From positions 1 to 64,000 of the forward strand of contig JAFALK010000011.1 of NCBI GenBank assembly GCA_019234295.1: a DNA stretch of 64,000 bases, written 5' to 3'. This document shows, piece by piece, positions 1-8,672 of this stretch. Each line of letters begins with the position of its first letter. The first letter of the stretch is position 1. Under the pieces are notes generated by a model. That model searched no databases and was not told where the DNA came from. It saw nothing but the letters and a program-made list of their open reading frames with translations. This stretch comes from Roseateles sp. (GTDB lineage Bacteria > Pseudomonadota > Gammaproteobacteria > Burkholderiales > Burkholderiaceae_C). The position numbers and the translations under genes were made by a program.

Positions 1-1571
1 AGCTGCGCCAGTTGATGCGCGATACCGATTGCCACGAGCACGGCGCCAAACCACGCGATGATCATCCACGGATGCCATGCCGGATTGTCGTAGTGGTTCA
101 GACGACGCGTTGCGCCCATGAAGCCGAGCACGTACAGCGGCGTGAAGGCGACGTAGAAGCCCACGAGCCAGAACCAGAATGCACGCTTGCCCAGCTTTTC
201 GTTCAGCTTGAAGCCGAACGCCTTCGGGAACCAGTAGTTGAAGCCCGCGAGGTAGCCGAACAGCACGCCGCCGATGATCACGTTGTGGAAGTGCGCGATC
301 AGGAACAGGCTGTTGTGCAGCACGAAGTCCGCCGGGGGCACGGCAAGCAGCACACCGGTCATGCCGCCGATCACGAAGGTGACCATAAAGCCCACGGTCC
401 ACAGCATCGGCACCTCAAACTTGATGCGGCCGCGGTACATGGTGAACAGCCAGTTGAAGATTTTCGCTCCCGTCGGGATCGAGATGATCATCGTCGAGAT
501 GCCGAAGAAGCTGTTCACGCTGGCGCCGCTGCCCATGGTGAAGAAGTGGTGCAGCCAGACGAGGTAGGAGAGGATCGTGATCACGACCGTGGCGTAGACC
601 ATCGAGGCATAGCCGAAAAGGCGCTTGCCCGAGAAGGTGGACACCACTTCCGAGAAGATGCCGAAGACCGGCAGCACCAGGATGTAGACCTCAGGGTGGC
701 CCCAGATCCAGATCAGGTTCACGTACATCATGGCGTTGCCGCCGAGGTCGTTCGTGAAGAAGTTGGTGCCGACGTAGCGGTCCATCGAGAGCATGGCCAG
801 CACGGCGGTCAGGACCGGGAAGGCTGCCACGATCAGCACGTTGGTGCACAGGGCCGTCCAGGTGAAGACGGGCATCTTCATCATGGTCATGCCGGGGGCG
901 CGCATCTTCACGATGGTGGCGATCAGGTTCACGCCCGACAGCAAGGTGCCCACACCCGCGATCTGCAGGGACCAGATGTAGTAGTCCACCCCCACGTCAG
1001 GACTGAACTGGATGCCCGACAGCGGCGGGTAGGCCAGCCAACCAGTCTTAGCGAACTCGCCAATGAACAGCGAGATCATCACGAGCGTGCCGCCCGAGGC
1101 CGTCATCCAGAAGCTGAAGTTGTTCAGGAACGGGAAGGCCACGTCGCGTGCGCCGATCTGCAGCGGCACCACGTAGTTCATGAAGCCCGTCACCAGGGGC
1201 ATGGCGACGAAGAAGATCATGATCACGCCGTGGGCGGTGAAGACTTGGTCGTAGTGGTGCGGCGGCAGGAAGCCCATGTTGTCGCCGAAGGCCATGGACT
1301 GCTGGGCACGCATCATCACCGCGTCGGCAAAGCCGCGCAGCAGGAAGACGATGCCCATGACGATGTACATCACGCCGATCTTCTTGTGGTCGATGCTGGT
1401 GAACCACTCGCGCCACAGGTAGCCCCACAGGCGGTACTTGGTCAGCAGCGCCAGCAGCGCCAAGCCTCCGAGCGCCACGGCGGCGAAAGTACCCACCAGG
1501 ATGGGCTCGTGGTACGGAATTGCTTCAAGGCTGAGCTTGCCCAGAAGCAGGGTCTGGATATCGGTTGTCAT
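1..1571 (-). CDS. cyoB: Cytochrome bo3 ubiquinol oxidase subunit I (3' end outside window)
   Basis: Heme-copper oxidase core subunit that oxidises ubiquinol, reduces O2 and pumps protons in the inner membrane. The 523 visible codons carry the family signatures: the [11 protein letters not shown] heme/copper region, [14 protein letters not shown] with the Cu_B histidine, the HHFFTMG pair, and HFHNVIIGG with the axial histidine. About twelve hydrophobic segments are present. E. coli CyoB is about 660 residues, so roughly the last 130 residues lie beyond base 1. The start ATG at 1571 overlaps the cyoA stop by four bases (ATGA), which suggests translational coupling. cyoC, cyoD and cyoE would be expected further left but cannot be seen. 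Confidence 0.97.
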   Translation of the reverse strand, partial: MTTDIQTLLLGKLSLEAIPYHEPILVGTFAAVALGGLALLALLTKYRLWGYLWREWFTSIDHKKIGVMYIVMGIVFLLRGFADAVMMRAQQSMAFGDNMGFLPPHHYDQVFTAHGVIMIFFVAMPLVTGFMNYVVPLQIGARDVAFPFLNNFSFWMTASGGTLVMISLFIGEFAKTGWLAYPPLSGIQFSPDVGVDYYIWSLQIAGVGTLLSGVNLIATIVKMRAPGMTMMKMPVFTWTALCTNVLIVAAFPVLTAVLAMLSMDRYVGTNFFTNDLGGNAMMYVNLIWIWGHPEVYILVLPVFGIFSEVVSTFSGKRLFGYASMVYATVVITILSYLVWLHHFFTMGSGASVNSFFGISTMIISIPTGAKIFNWLFTMYRGRIKFEVPMLWTVGFMVTFVIGGMTGVLLAVPPADFVLHNSLFLIAHFHNVIIGGVLFGYLAGFNYWFPKAFGFKLNEKLGKRAFWFWLVGFYVAFTPLYVLGFMGATRRLNHYDNPAWHPWMIIAWFGAVLVAIGIAHQLAQ

Positions 1572-2581
1572 TCAGTACGGCTCACTTGTTGCTTGGCCTG
1601 GAGCAGGGCGCGCACGCTGGCGCGACGCTTGGCCTCTTCGGGCGTGCAGTTGGCGTCGTCCTCGCCCATGGCGGTAGCGTGATCCTTGGCCATCATCTGG
1701 TCCACGCACATTGCGCCAGGAGCCACGCAGCGGTTCAGGATCGCGCCGTAGAGATCAGGGGCCACGCTGCCGTAGTAGCGCACAGCGTCCTTGTGGCTGG
1801 GCTTCTCCAGGGCCAGGTAGCCCTCGCGGTCCAGCTTCTGGTTTGCATCCTTGACCTTGGCGACCCATGCGCCGAAGTCGGCGTCGGACAGGCCGTGGAA
1901 CTTGAAGCGCATGTCGGAGAAACCGGCACCGCTGTAGTTGGCGGAGAAACCGTCGAACACGCCGGGCTCGTTGATCACCGCATGCAGCTTGGTTTCCATC
2001 GCGGGCATGGCGTAGATCTGGCCGGCCAGGGCGGGAATGTAGAAGCTGTTCATCACGCCGGAGGCGGTGATCTTGAACTGGATCGGACGGTCCACCGGTG
2101 CGGCCACCTCATTGACGAGGGCGATGCCCTGCTCCGGATAGATGAAGAGCCACTTCCAGTCGAGGGCCACGGCCTCGATCACCAGGGGCTTGACGTCCTT
2201 GGACACCGGGCGCTTCTCGCCAATGCGGTCCAGCGGGCGGTAGGGATCCAGCGTGTGCGTGGTGATCCAGGTCAGCGCGCCCAGGGCAATGATGATGAGC
2301 AGCGGCGCCGCCCAGATCACCAGTTCCAGCTGGGTGGAGTGGTCCCACTCCGGCTTATAGGTGGCCTTGGTGTTCGAGGCGCGGTAGCGCCAGGCGAAGA
2401 GCAGGGCCAGGAGGATGACCGGCACGACGATCAGCAGCATCAGCCAGGTCGCAACGACGACGAGGTGACCTTGCTGGGCGGCGACGTCGCCGGAGGGGTT
2501 GAGCACAACGGTGTTGCAGCCCGCCAGCAAGGCGGTCAACGCTAACACGGCCGGTCCACGAAGCTTTTTAGGGAAAGACAT
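1568..2581 (-). CDS. cyoA: Cytochrome bo3 ubiquinol oxidase subunit II
   Basis: Subunit II of the quinol oxidase, 337 residues. The N-terminus is a lipoprotein signal ending in LLAGC (Cys22 would be lipidated), followed by two transmembrane helices (about residues 40-62 and 85-105) and a periplasmic cupredoxin-like domain. As in quinol oxidases, the Cu_A ligand set of cytochrome c oxidases is not evident. The C-terminal tail ([14 protein letters not shown] onwards) is typical of CyoA. The open frame continues upstream, but the ATG at 2581 directly precedes the signal peptide and was chosen. No clear Shine-Dalgarno is visible. It is first in the cyo operon and divergent from the MFS gene at 2712, with 130 bp between them for promoters. 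Confidence 0.95.
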   Translation of the reverse strand: MSFPKKLRGPAVLALTALLAGCNTVVLNPSGDVAAQQGHLVVVATWLMLLIVVPVILLALLFAWRYRASNTKATYKPEWDHSTQLELVIWAAPLLIIIALGALTWITTHTLDPYRPLDRIGEKRPVSKDVKPLVIEAVALDWKWLFIYPEQGIALVNEVAAPVDRPIQFKITASGVMNSFYIPALAGQIYAMPAMETKLHAVINEPGVFDGFSANYSGAGFSDMRFKFHGLSDADFGAWVAKVKDANQKLDREGYLALEKPSHKDAVRYYGSVAPDLYGAILNRCVAPGAMCVDQMMAKDHATAMGEDDANCTPEEAKRRASVRALLQAKQQVSRTE

Positions 2582-2711
2582 GCTATAGGCGGACAAAAGG
2601 GACCATAAAACAGGCGCAGAATGTATGCGCAACAGCCTGCGAAGGCGATTGGACGTTTTGTCCCATGCCTGCGCAAGGTTTTTCGACGGCAACCTATGGG
2701 TATTACGAACG

Positions 2712-4037
2712 ATGTCCAGTCTCAGCCATCTCCACGACCATCCCGAAGAACTCACGCCCGATGGCGAACACGGCGCCCATGACGTGTCGCCCGGTGATAT
2801 CGCCGTCGGCGTGGTCATCGGCCGTGCTTCCGAGTATTTTGACTTCTTCGTCTATGGCATCGCCTCGGTGCTCGTGTTTCCCAGACTGCTCTTTCCCTTC
2901 GCCTCGCCCTTGGAGGCGCAGCTCTGGTCCTTCGCGATCTTCTCGCTGGCTTTCGTGGCCCGGCCCTTCGGCACGGCGATCTCGATGAACATCCAGCGAC
3001 GTTGGGGATTGACGACCAAGCTCACCGGTGCCCTGTTCCTGCTGGGCACCTGCACAGTGACCATCGCTTTCTTGCAGGGCTATGCGGCCCAGGGCGAGCA
3101 GGCCATCGTCATTCTGGTGCTGCTTCGCATCGGGCAGGGCCTGGCGCTGGGCGGGTCCTGGGACGGCCTGCCCTCGCTGCTGGCCATGAGTGCTCCACAA
3201 GGCAAGCGCGGCTGGTACGCCATGCTGGGCCAGCTGGGCGCGCCCATCGGCTTCATCATCGCCAGCTCGCTCTTCGTGTTCCTGTACGGCAACCTCTCGG
3301 AAGGCGACTTCTTCTCCTGGGGCTGGCGCTATCCTTTCTTCGTCGCCTTCGCCATCAACGTTGTGGCCCTGTTCTCGCGTCTGCGCATGGTCGTGACGCC
3401 CGAGTACGTCGAGCTGCTCGAAAAGCGCGAGCTCGAGCCCGTCAGTGCGCGCGAGATCATCAAGGCCCAGGGCGACAACATGCTGATCGGCGCCTTCGCG
3501 GCTCTCGCCAGCTTTGCGCTCTTCCACATCGTCACGGTCTTCCCGCTGTCCTGGCTGCACCTGTTCTCGCAGCAGTCGGTCATCCAGGTGCTCAGCTTCC
3601 AGATCTTCGGCGGCTTCCTGATCGCCGCCGGCATCGTTGCCTCGGGCGCCATCGCCGACAAGCTGGGCCGCCGCCGCACGCTCGGTTCGTTGGCCACGAT
3701 GATCGCCGTGTACAGCGGCTTCGCCCCGACCCTGCTCAAGGGCGGGGCGCTCGGTGAAGACCTCTTCATCTTGCTCGGCTGCATGCTGCTGGGCCTGTCC
3801 TACGGCCAGTCCTCCGGTTCGGTGACCTCCAACTTCCTGCCCAAGTACCGCTACGTGGGTGCCGCGCTCACGGCCGACATGGCCTGGCTGGTTGGCGCGG
3901 CTTTCGCGCCTCTGGTCGCACTGGGCCTCTCGGCCAAGTTCGGCCTGGGCTTCCTGAGCTTGTACCTGCTCAGCGGCGCTGCCGCGACGCTGGGCGCGCT
4001 GCGCTTGAGCCGCACGCTGGAGGCATCCAAGGACTGA
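2712..4037 (+). CDS. MFS transporter, metabolite:H+ symporter type
   Basis: A 441-residue integral membrane protein with about twelve hydrophobic segments. The first helix region (GRASEYFDFFVYGIAS) resembles the metabolite:H+ symporter branch (ProP/KgtP/ShiA relatives), which has an E-x-x-D-F-F-x-Y-G signature there. The loop RPFGTAISMNIQRRWG corresponds to the loop 2-3 motif of the superfamily. The N-terminus is hydrophilic and His/Glu-rich (HLHDHPEE). The substrate cannot be told from sequence. The frame opens earlier (2625), but ATG 2712 starts the normal-length protein. It is divergent from cyoA, which need not imply a shared function. A hairpin terminator follows. Confidence 0.88.
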   Translation: MSSLSHLHDHPEELTPDGEHGAHDVSPGDIAVGVVIGRASEYFDFFVYGIASVLVFPRLLFPFASPLEAQLWSFAIFSLAFVARPFGTAISMNIQRRWGLTTKLTGALFLLGTCTVTIAFLQGYAAQGEQAIVILVLLRIGQGLALGGSWDGLPSLLAMSAPQGKRGWYAMLGQLGAPIGFIIASSLFVFLYGNLSEGDFFSWGWRYPFFVAFAINVVALFSRLRMVVTPEYVELLEKRELEPVSAREIIKAQGDNMLIGAFAALASFALFHIVTVFPLSWLHLFSQQSVIQVLSFQIFGGFLIAAGIVASGAIADKLGRRRTLGSLATMIAVYSGFAPTLLKGGALGEDLFILLGCMLLGLSYGQSSGSVTSNFLPKYRYVGAALTADMAWLVGAAFAPLVALGLSAKFGLGFLSLYLLSGAAATLGALRLSRTLEASKD

Positions 4038-4057
4038 GCGTCGAGCCGCTACAGTGT

Positions 4058-4096
4058 GAACCCGGCCCCGTCGCGGTGATGGCGCCGGGTTCTTGC
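4058..4096 (+). terminator. Rho-independent-like hairpin after the MFS gene
   Basis: A 9-bp perfect stem (GAACCCGGC at 4058-4066 with GCCGGGTTC at 4084-4092) and a 17-nt loop, followed by a weak T run (TTGCATT). It lies 20 bp after the MFS stop. Confidence 0.6.
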
Positions 4097-4156
4097 ATTC
4101 TGGGTCCTTGGCGGCGATGGCCAATAATCCGGCCTGCTGCTCAATGGAATTGATCG

Positions 4157-5143
4157 ATGTTTTCTCGCATTTGTAGCGCCGTGGCGCTGACGTTCGGCCT
4201 GAGCCCTCTTGCCCAGGCTGCCACCCCGATTTTCGTGCTCAACTCGCTCGACGCCGACATCAGCGTCGTCGATCCGGTGAGCTTCAAGCAGGTCCAGCGT
4301 ATTCCCACCGGCAAGGAGCCGCACCACCTCTACCTCTCGCCAGACGAGAAGTCCCTGGTGGTGGCCAATGCTCTTGGGGATTCGCTGACATTCCTCGATC
4401 CGGCCACGGCCCGGGTGCAGCGCGTCGTGCGCGGGCTCGGTGACCCCTACCACCTGCGCTTCTCTCCCGACATGAAGTGGTTTGTCACGGCGGCCAACCG
4501 GCTCGATTTCGTGGCGATCTACCGCTGGGTGCCCAGCGATCCGAACAACCCGGCCCAACTCGTCAAGCGCGTGCCCGCGCCCAAGACGCCCAGCCACCTG
4601 TCCATCGACTCCAAGAGCACGACCGTCTTCGCCAGCTTGCAAGACAGCGATCAGCTCGCGGCCATCGACCTGAACACACAGACCACGCGCTGGACTGCCT
4701 CCGTGGGCAAGATGCCGGCCGACATCTTCCTGCTGCCCGACGACAAGACCCTGCTCGTGGCCCTGACCGGCGACGACAAGGTCGAGGTCTACGACGTCTC
4801 CGGGGCGAGCGGCCCCAAGCTCATCAAGCGCATCAGCACGGGCAAGGGCGCGCACAGCTTCCGCAACTGGGGCGACCATCGCCATGTGCTGGTGTCCAAC
4901 CGCGCCGGGAACTCGATCAGCAAGATCGACACGCAGACGCTGAGTGTGGTGGACCAATACCCAGCGCCCGGTGGCCCCGACGACATGGAAGTGCTCAAGG
5001 ACGGCAAGACCATCCTTGTCACCTCGCGCTGGGCTCGCAAGCTGACCGAGATCGACACGGTCACGCACAAGGTTGTGCGTCAGGTCAATGTCGGCAAGTC
5101 GCCGCACGGGGTCTACACGCTCGATCACATGCCGAGGCAGTGA
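4157..5143 (+). CDS. Secreted YVTN-type beta-propeller repeat protein
   Basis: A 328-residue protein with a Sec signal peptide (MFSRICSAVALTFGLSPLAQA) and repeated blades such as VVDPVSFKQVQRIPTGKEPHH, SPDEKSLVVANALGDSL and EIDTVTHKVVRQVNVGKSPHG, typical of YVTN/lactonase-like seven-bladed propellers. No catalytic residues are assignable; such proteins often bind surfaces or other proteins in the periplasm. Its TGA shares its final A with the ATG of the deacetylase at 5143, so the two are probably translationally coupled. This is the first gene of a five-gene chain. Substrate or partner is unknown. Confidence 0.85.
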   Translation: MFSRICSAVALTFGLSPLAQAATPIFVLNSLDADISVVDPVSFKQVQRIPTGKEPHHLYLSPDEKSLVVANALGDSLTFLDPATARVQRVVRGLGDPYHLRFSPDMKWFVTAANRLDFVAIYRWVPSDPNNPAQLVKRVPAPKTPSHLSIDSKSTTVFASLQDSDQLAAIDLNTQTTRWTASVGKMPADIFLLPDDKTLLVALTGDDKVEVYDVSGASGPKLIKRISTGKGAHSFRNWGDHRHVLVSNRAGNSISKIDTQTLSVVDQYPAPGGPDDMEVLKDGKTILVTSRWARKLTEIDTVTHKVVRQVNVGKSPHGVYTLDHMPRQ

Positions 5144-5913
5144 TGATGCGTCGACGTGCGGCCTTGGGCCTGGCACTGCTGCCATGGCGCGCCTTCGCGC
5201 AGCCGGACGACAAGCGCATCTACCTGAGCTTCGACACCGGCCACATGGGCGTGGCCAACCTGATCGTCGATACGCTCAGGCGTTTCGAGGCGCGCGCCAC
5301 TTTCTTCCTCGCCAACGAGCCCACGCTGACGGGCGGCTTCACGCTCGACGAGGAGTGGGCGCCCTGGTGGAAGGCGCGGGCGGCAGAGGGACACGATTTC
5401 GGCTCCCACACCTGGGACCATGACATCTGGCTCGAGGACCTGCCCGGGGATCGCTTCAAGGTTCGCACCGTGGCCGGGCTCAATGCGCCTGTGATCCACG
5501 AGCTCAGTGCCGCGCAGTACGCTGAGAACCTGCAGCGCGTGGCCAGCCGCTTCAAGGCCATGACGGGCCAGGCGATGGGGCCGATCTTCCGCGCACCGGG
5601 CGGCAAGACCTCGCCGGCGCTGTTGGCCGCAGCGGCCCGGGCGGGATTCCAGCATGTGGGCTGGGCCCCGGCCGGCTTTTCGGGCGACGAGCTGCCGAGC
5701 GACAAATACCCGAATGCTGAACTGCTCGAACGTGCGCTCAAGAACCTAAGGCCCGGCGACATCGTGCTGGCCCATCTGGGGATCTGGTCGCGCCTGGACC
5801 CGTGGGCGCCGGCCGTACTCGAGCCTTTGATGCGGGGCCTCAAGGAGCGGGGCATGAGCTTTGCGCCGATCCGTGAGCATCCGCGCTACGCTCCCCTCTA
5901 TCGCAAAGCCTGA
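5143..5913 (+). CDS. Polysaccharide deacetylase family (NodB-like), variant metal site
   Basis: A 256-residue protein with a short signal peptide (cleavage near AFA-Q). The NodB homology domain covers about residues 25-250. Motif 1 reads SFDTG (residues 29-33) instead of T-F-D-D-G: the presumed catalytic Asp31 is kept but the second Asp, a metal ligand, is Thr32. Motif 2 is intact (SHTWDH, His89 and His93), and a RAPGGK arginine motif follows. Carbohydrate esterase family 4 enzymes N-deacetylate chitin, peptidoglycan or exopolysaccharide; the substrate here is unknown. The start ATG overlaps the upstream stop, and the stop overlaps the next start by one base. Confidence 0.85.
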   Translation: MMRRRAALGLALLPWRAFAQPDDKRIYLSFDTGHMGVANLIVDTLRRFEARATFFLANEPTLTGGFTLDEEWAPWWKARAAEGHDFGSHTWDHDIWLEDLPGDRFKVRTVAGLNAPVIHELSAAQYAENLQRVASRFKAMTGQAMGPIFRAPGGKTSPALLAAAARAGFQHVGWAPAGFSGDELPSDKYPNAELLERALKNLRPGDIVLAHLGIWSRLDPWAPAVLEPLMRGLKERGMSFAPIREHPRYAPLYRKA

Positions 5914-6869
5914 TGGATGACCTTTTCGCTGCCGCTCAGCAGTGGCTCTTCGAGTCCCTGGTGGAGCCGCTTGTTTTCAGCCTGGGCCTGGGCAATCTGC
6001 TCGAGGACGCCTTTGACGCCACGGGCTGGTTGCTCGTCGGGCTGATCCAGCTCGCGATCATGCTCACCGTGTTCAAGCTGCTGGAGCGCTGGCGCCCGGT
6101 CGAGCCGGTGACTGACCGCAAGGCTGTGCGCGTGGACGTGATCTACACCTTGATCCATCGCCTGGGTCTTTTCCGGCTGGCGCTCTTCTTCTGCATCGAT
6201 CCCCTGTGGGACTCGCTTTCGGGTCATATGCGCCTGGCCGGCATCCCGACGCTTCAGCTCGATGCCCTGTGGCCCGGTGTGACCGATCAGGCCCTGGTCA
6301 GCTTCGCGCTCTACCTCCTGGTCATTGATTTCATCGGCTACTGGCTGCATCGCGCCCAGCACCACTTCGAGTGGTGGTGGCAGCTGCACGCGTTGCACCA
6401 CAGCCAGCGCCAGATGACGATGTGGAGCGATAACCGCAACCACCTGCTCGACGATCTGCTGATCGACGCCACCTTCGTGCTGATCGCGCGCCTGATCGGC
6501 GTGGCGCCGGGGCAGTTCATCGCACTGGTGGCGGTCACGCAGCTGCTGCAGAGCTTGCAGCACGCCAATGTCCGGTTGTCCTTCGGGCCCGTCTTCGAGC
6601 GCGTGCTCGTGAGCCCGCGTTATCACCGCCTCCACCATGCCATCGGGATCGGGCACGAGACCGAGGGCAAGGGCACGCTCGGCGGCCACAACTTCGGCGT
6701 GCTCTTGCCGGTCTGGGACATCCTTTTCGGCACGGCAAAACTAGACGGCCAGTTCGAACCTACCGGCGTGCGCGACCAGCTGCCCGAAGAGGGCGGCCGC
6801 GACTACGGCCGCGGCTTCTGGTCCCAGCAGTGGCTGGGGCTCAAACGTCTCTTTATCTGGAGCGCCTGA
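5913..6869 (+). CDS. Sterol desaturase / fatty acid hydroxylase superfamily protein
   Basis: A 318-residue integral membrane protein with hydrophobic segments around residues 35-55, 82-97 and 128-146. It carries the histidine clusters of the diiron fatty acid hydroxylase superfamily: HRAQHH (146-151), HALHH (159-163) and a later RYHRLHH. The family hydroxylates or desaturates lipids at the membrane using di-iron and O2; the substrate here cannot be inferred. The start overlaps the deacetylase stop by one base. The next gene begins immediately after its TGA. Confidence 0.88.
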   Translation: MDDLFAAAQQWLFESLVEPLVFSLGLGNLLEDAFDATGWLLVGLIQLAIMLTVFKLLERWRPVEPVTDRKAVRVDVIYTLIHRLGLFRLALFFCIDPLWDSLSGHMRLAGIPTLQLDALWPGVTDQALVSFALYLLVIDFIGYWLHRAQHHFEWWWQLHALHHSQRQMTMWSDNRNHLLDDLLIDATFVLIARLIGVAPGQFIALVAVTQLLQSLQHANVRLSFGPVFERVLVSPRYHRLHHAIGIGHETEGKGTLGGHNFGVLLPVWDILFGTAKLDGQFEPTGVRDQLPEEGGRDYGRGFWSQQWLGLKRLFIWSA

Positions 6870-7724
6870 ATGGTCAACACCGTGGGCCGCGTGCTGGACG
6901 CCTTTTGGCGCGCGGCCGCCTACTGCTTGCATCCGCGCGTGATCGCGCTCTCGCTCGTGCCACTGCTGCTCACGGCGGCGCTGGCCTGGGGCCTGGGCTA
7001 CTTCTTCTGGGAAAGCGCGGTGGACTCGGTCCGCGCCACGCTCGATTCTTGGAAGCTGATCGACTCACTGCTGGGCTGGCTCAGCTTCGTCGGCGCCAGC
7101 GATTTCCGCGCTGCGCTCGCGCCCATGATCGTGCTGGCGCTGGCCCTGCCCGTGCTGGTCGTGTTCTCGCTCTTCGTGGTGGCCTTGCTGATGACGCCGG
7201 CCCTGGTGCGTCTCGTGGCGGCCCGGCGCTTCCGGGCGCTCGAGAAGAAACAGGGGGGCTCAGCCTGGTGGAAAAGCCTGGGTTGGTCGGTGTGGCACTG
7301 CTTCCTGGCCTGCGTGTTGCTGTTGCTCAGCATGCCGTTCTGGCTGATCCCACCGCTGGTGCTTATTCTGCCGCCGCTGATCTGCGGCTGGCTCGGCTAT
7401 CGCATTTTTGCCTTCGATGTGTTGGCCGAGCATGCCTCCGTCGAAGAGCGCCAGCAGTTGATGAAGGAGCATCGCGCGCCGCTGCTGGGCCTGGGTGTGA
7501 TCACCGGCTACCTGGGGGCTGCACCAGCCGCGATCTGGGCGCTCAGCGTGATGGCCGTCGTGCTGGCCCCCCTGCTGATCCTCGTATCCGTCTGGCTCTA
7601 CGTCCTGGTGTTCGCCTTCTCGACGCTGTGGTTCACGCATTACTCGCTGAGCGCGCTGGCAGAGTTGCGGGCGCGCGTGCCCGCAGCGGTGGTCGTGGAC
7701 ATGGCGGAGGAGGCCGTTCAATGA
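6870..7724 (+). CDS. EI24 domain (CysZ-like) membrane protein
   Basis: A 284-residue protein with several long hydrophobic segments (about 25-45, 85-112, 140-175, 208-250). The pattern fits the EI24/CysZ family, in which E. coli CysZ takes up sulfate. Nothing in the neighbourhood points to cysteine synthesis, so a sulfate role is only a family association. The start ATG directly follows the previous TGA, and its stop overlaps the next start by four bases (ATGA). In several betaproteobacteria I recall this gene next to a CinA-like gene; that is memory rather than something the window shows. Confidence 0.75.
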   Translation: MVNTVGRVLDAFWRAAAYCLHPRVIALSLVPLLLTAALAWGLGYFFWESAVDSVRATLDSWKLIDSLLGWLSFVGASDFRAALAPMIVLALALPVLVVFSLFVVALLMTPALVRLVAARRFRALEKKQGGSAWWKSLGWSVWHCFLACVLLLLSMPFWLIPPLVLILPPLICGWLGYRIFAFDVLAEHASVEERQQLMKEHRAPLLGLGVITGYLGAAPAAIWALSVMAVVLAPLLILVSVWLYVLVFAFSTLWFTHYSLSALAELRARVPAAVVVDMAEEAVQ

Positions 7725-8515
7725 AGGTGGGCCTCATCGTCATCGGCGACGAGATCCTCTCGGGCAAGCGTGTGGACAAGCATCTCGCGCGCTTCATCGA
7801 GTTGCTGTCCGAGCGCGGCATGCAGCTCTCCTGGGCCAAGTACATCGGCGACGATCGCGAGCACATCGCGGCCGAGCTGAAGCAGGCCTTCGACAGCGGT
7901 GATCTCGTGATCTCTTGCGGCGGCATCGGCGCTACGCCAGACGATCACACGCGGCAGGCGGCCGCGCGGGCGCTCGGCCGTGACCTGGTGCTGCACCGCG
8001 AGGCTCGCGAACTGATCTGGCAGCGCGTGCAGCAGATGGCGGCCGAGCAGGGCCGCGAGGTCGACGAGCATCACCCCGACACGCTGCGCCGCTTCGAAAT
8101 GGGCATGTTCCCGGCCGGAGCGGCCATCGTCCCCAATCCCTACAACAAGATTCCGGGCTTTTCGGTCGGCACGGTCTACTTCGTGCCCGGATTCCCCGTC
8201 ATGGCGCATCCGATGATGGCCTGGGTGCTGGACGAGAAGCACCGCGCCCTGCACCGCGAGCGCGCGAACGCCGAGCTGTCAATGATCGTCCGCGGCGCCA
8301 TGGAGGCCAGTCTCACGCCGTTGATGGAAGCCGTCGAGGCCGCCTTCCCGGGCGTCAAGGTCTTCAGTCTGCCCAGTGTCGACCACCCGCAATGGGGCCG
8401 GCATATCGAGCTGGGCGTGAAGGGCGACGCGGGCTTCATGCCGTCGGCCTACGCCATGCTCAAGAAGGGCGTGATCGATTTTGGTGCGTCTATTGACGCC
8501 GAAATGGTGCGTTGA
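7721..8515 (+). CDS. Molybdopterin-binding-domain protein (CinA N-terminal-like)
   Basis: A 264-residue cytoplasmic protein. The MoCF_biosynth/CinA N-terminal fold is shown by VIGDEILSGKRVDKH near the start and SCGGIGATPDDHT around residues 65-77. It lacks the C-terminal nicotinamide-nucleotide amidase domain of full CinA. Related stand-alone proteins are usually annotated competence/damage-inducible protein A; ADP-ribose pyrophosphatase activity is known for some. It ends the five-gene chain. Its last codons contain two TGGTGCG half-sites that may be NtrC enhancer sites for glnA downstream. Confidence 0.85.
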   Translation: MKVGLIVIGDEILSGKRVDKHLARFIELLSERGMQLSWAKYIGDDREHIAAELKQAFDSGDLVISCGGIGATPDDHTRQAAARALGRDLVLHREARELIWQRVQQMAAEQGREVDEHHPDTLRRFEMGMFPAGAAIVPNPYNKIPGFSVGTVYFVPGFPVMAHPMMAWVLDEKHRALHRERANAELSMIVRGAMEASLTPLMEAVEAAFPGVKVFSLPSVDHPQWGRHIELGVKGDAGFMPSAYAMLKKGVIDFGASIDAEMVR

Positions 8516-8534
8516 GACTTTCCAAATTGGTGCG
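8481..8534 (+). promoter_or_regulatory. Candidate NtrC enhancer array upstream of glnA
   Basis: The octamers TTGGTGCG (8481-8488), ATGGTGCG (8504-8511) and TTGGTGCG (8527-8534) lie exactly 23 bp apart. TGGTGC is the right half of the NtrC site consensus TGCACCA-N3-TGGTGCA. The left halves are weaker; the best is CTTTCCA at 8518-8524. They sit about 65-120 bp upstream of the transcription start predicted from the sigma-54 promoter, and the first two are inside the preceding gene. Confidence 0.5.
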
Positions 8535-8572
8535 GGCGTATGATCGCCCCCGCAATATCGCGGACATAGGCT

Positions 8573-8588
8573 TGGCACAAGTCCTGCT
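8573..8588 (+). promoter_or_regulatory. Sigma-54 (RpoN) -24/-12 promoter of glnA
   Basis: TTGGCACAAGTCCTGCT places GG (8574-8575) and GC (8586-8587) at the exact 12-nt register of the RpoN consensus TGGCAC-N5-TTGC. Transcription should begin near 8599, giving a leader of about 75 nt before the glnA ATG. The match fits nitrogen control by the NtrB/NtrC pair encoded downstream. Confidence 0.72.
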
Positions 8589-8672
8589 TATTCTTCTGCG
8601 GTGCTGGATCCGTCCGGCGCGAACCGAATTCATTCCCGTCCACCCCCAAAAAAGCATTCCTAGGAGCATTTG

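Noticed and set aside
12-1682. A 556-codon plus-strand open frame opposite cyoB, rich in His, Glu and Arg
   Set aside because: It is the antisense image of a GC-rich membrane protein gene; no signal, motif or binding site supports it.
2582-2711. Search for FNR or other operator boxes and clear -35/-10 pairs between cyoA and the MFS gene
   Set aside because: Only weak promoter-like hexamers were found; none is good enough to report as a site.
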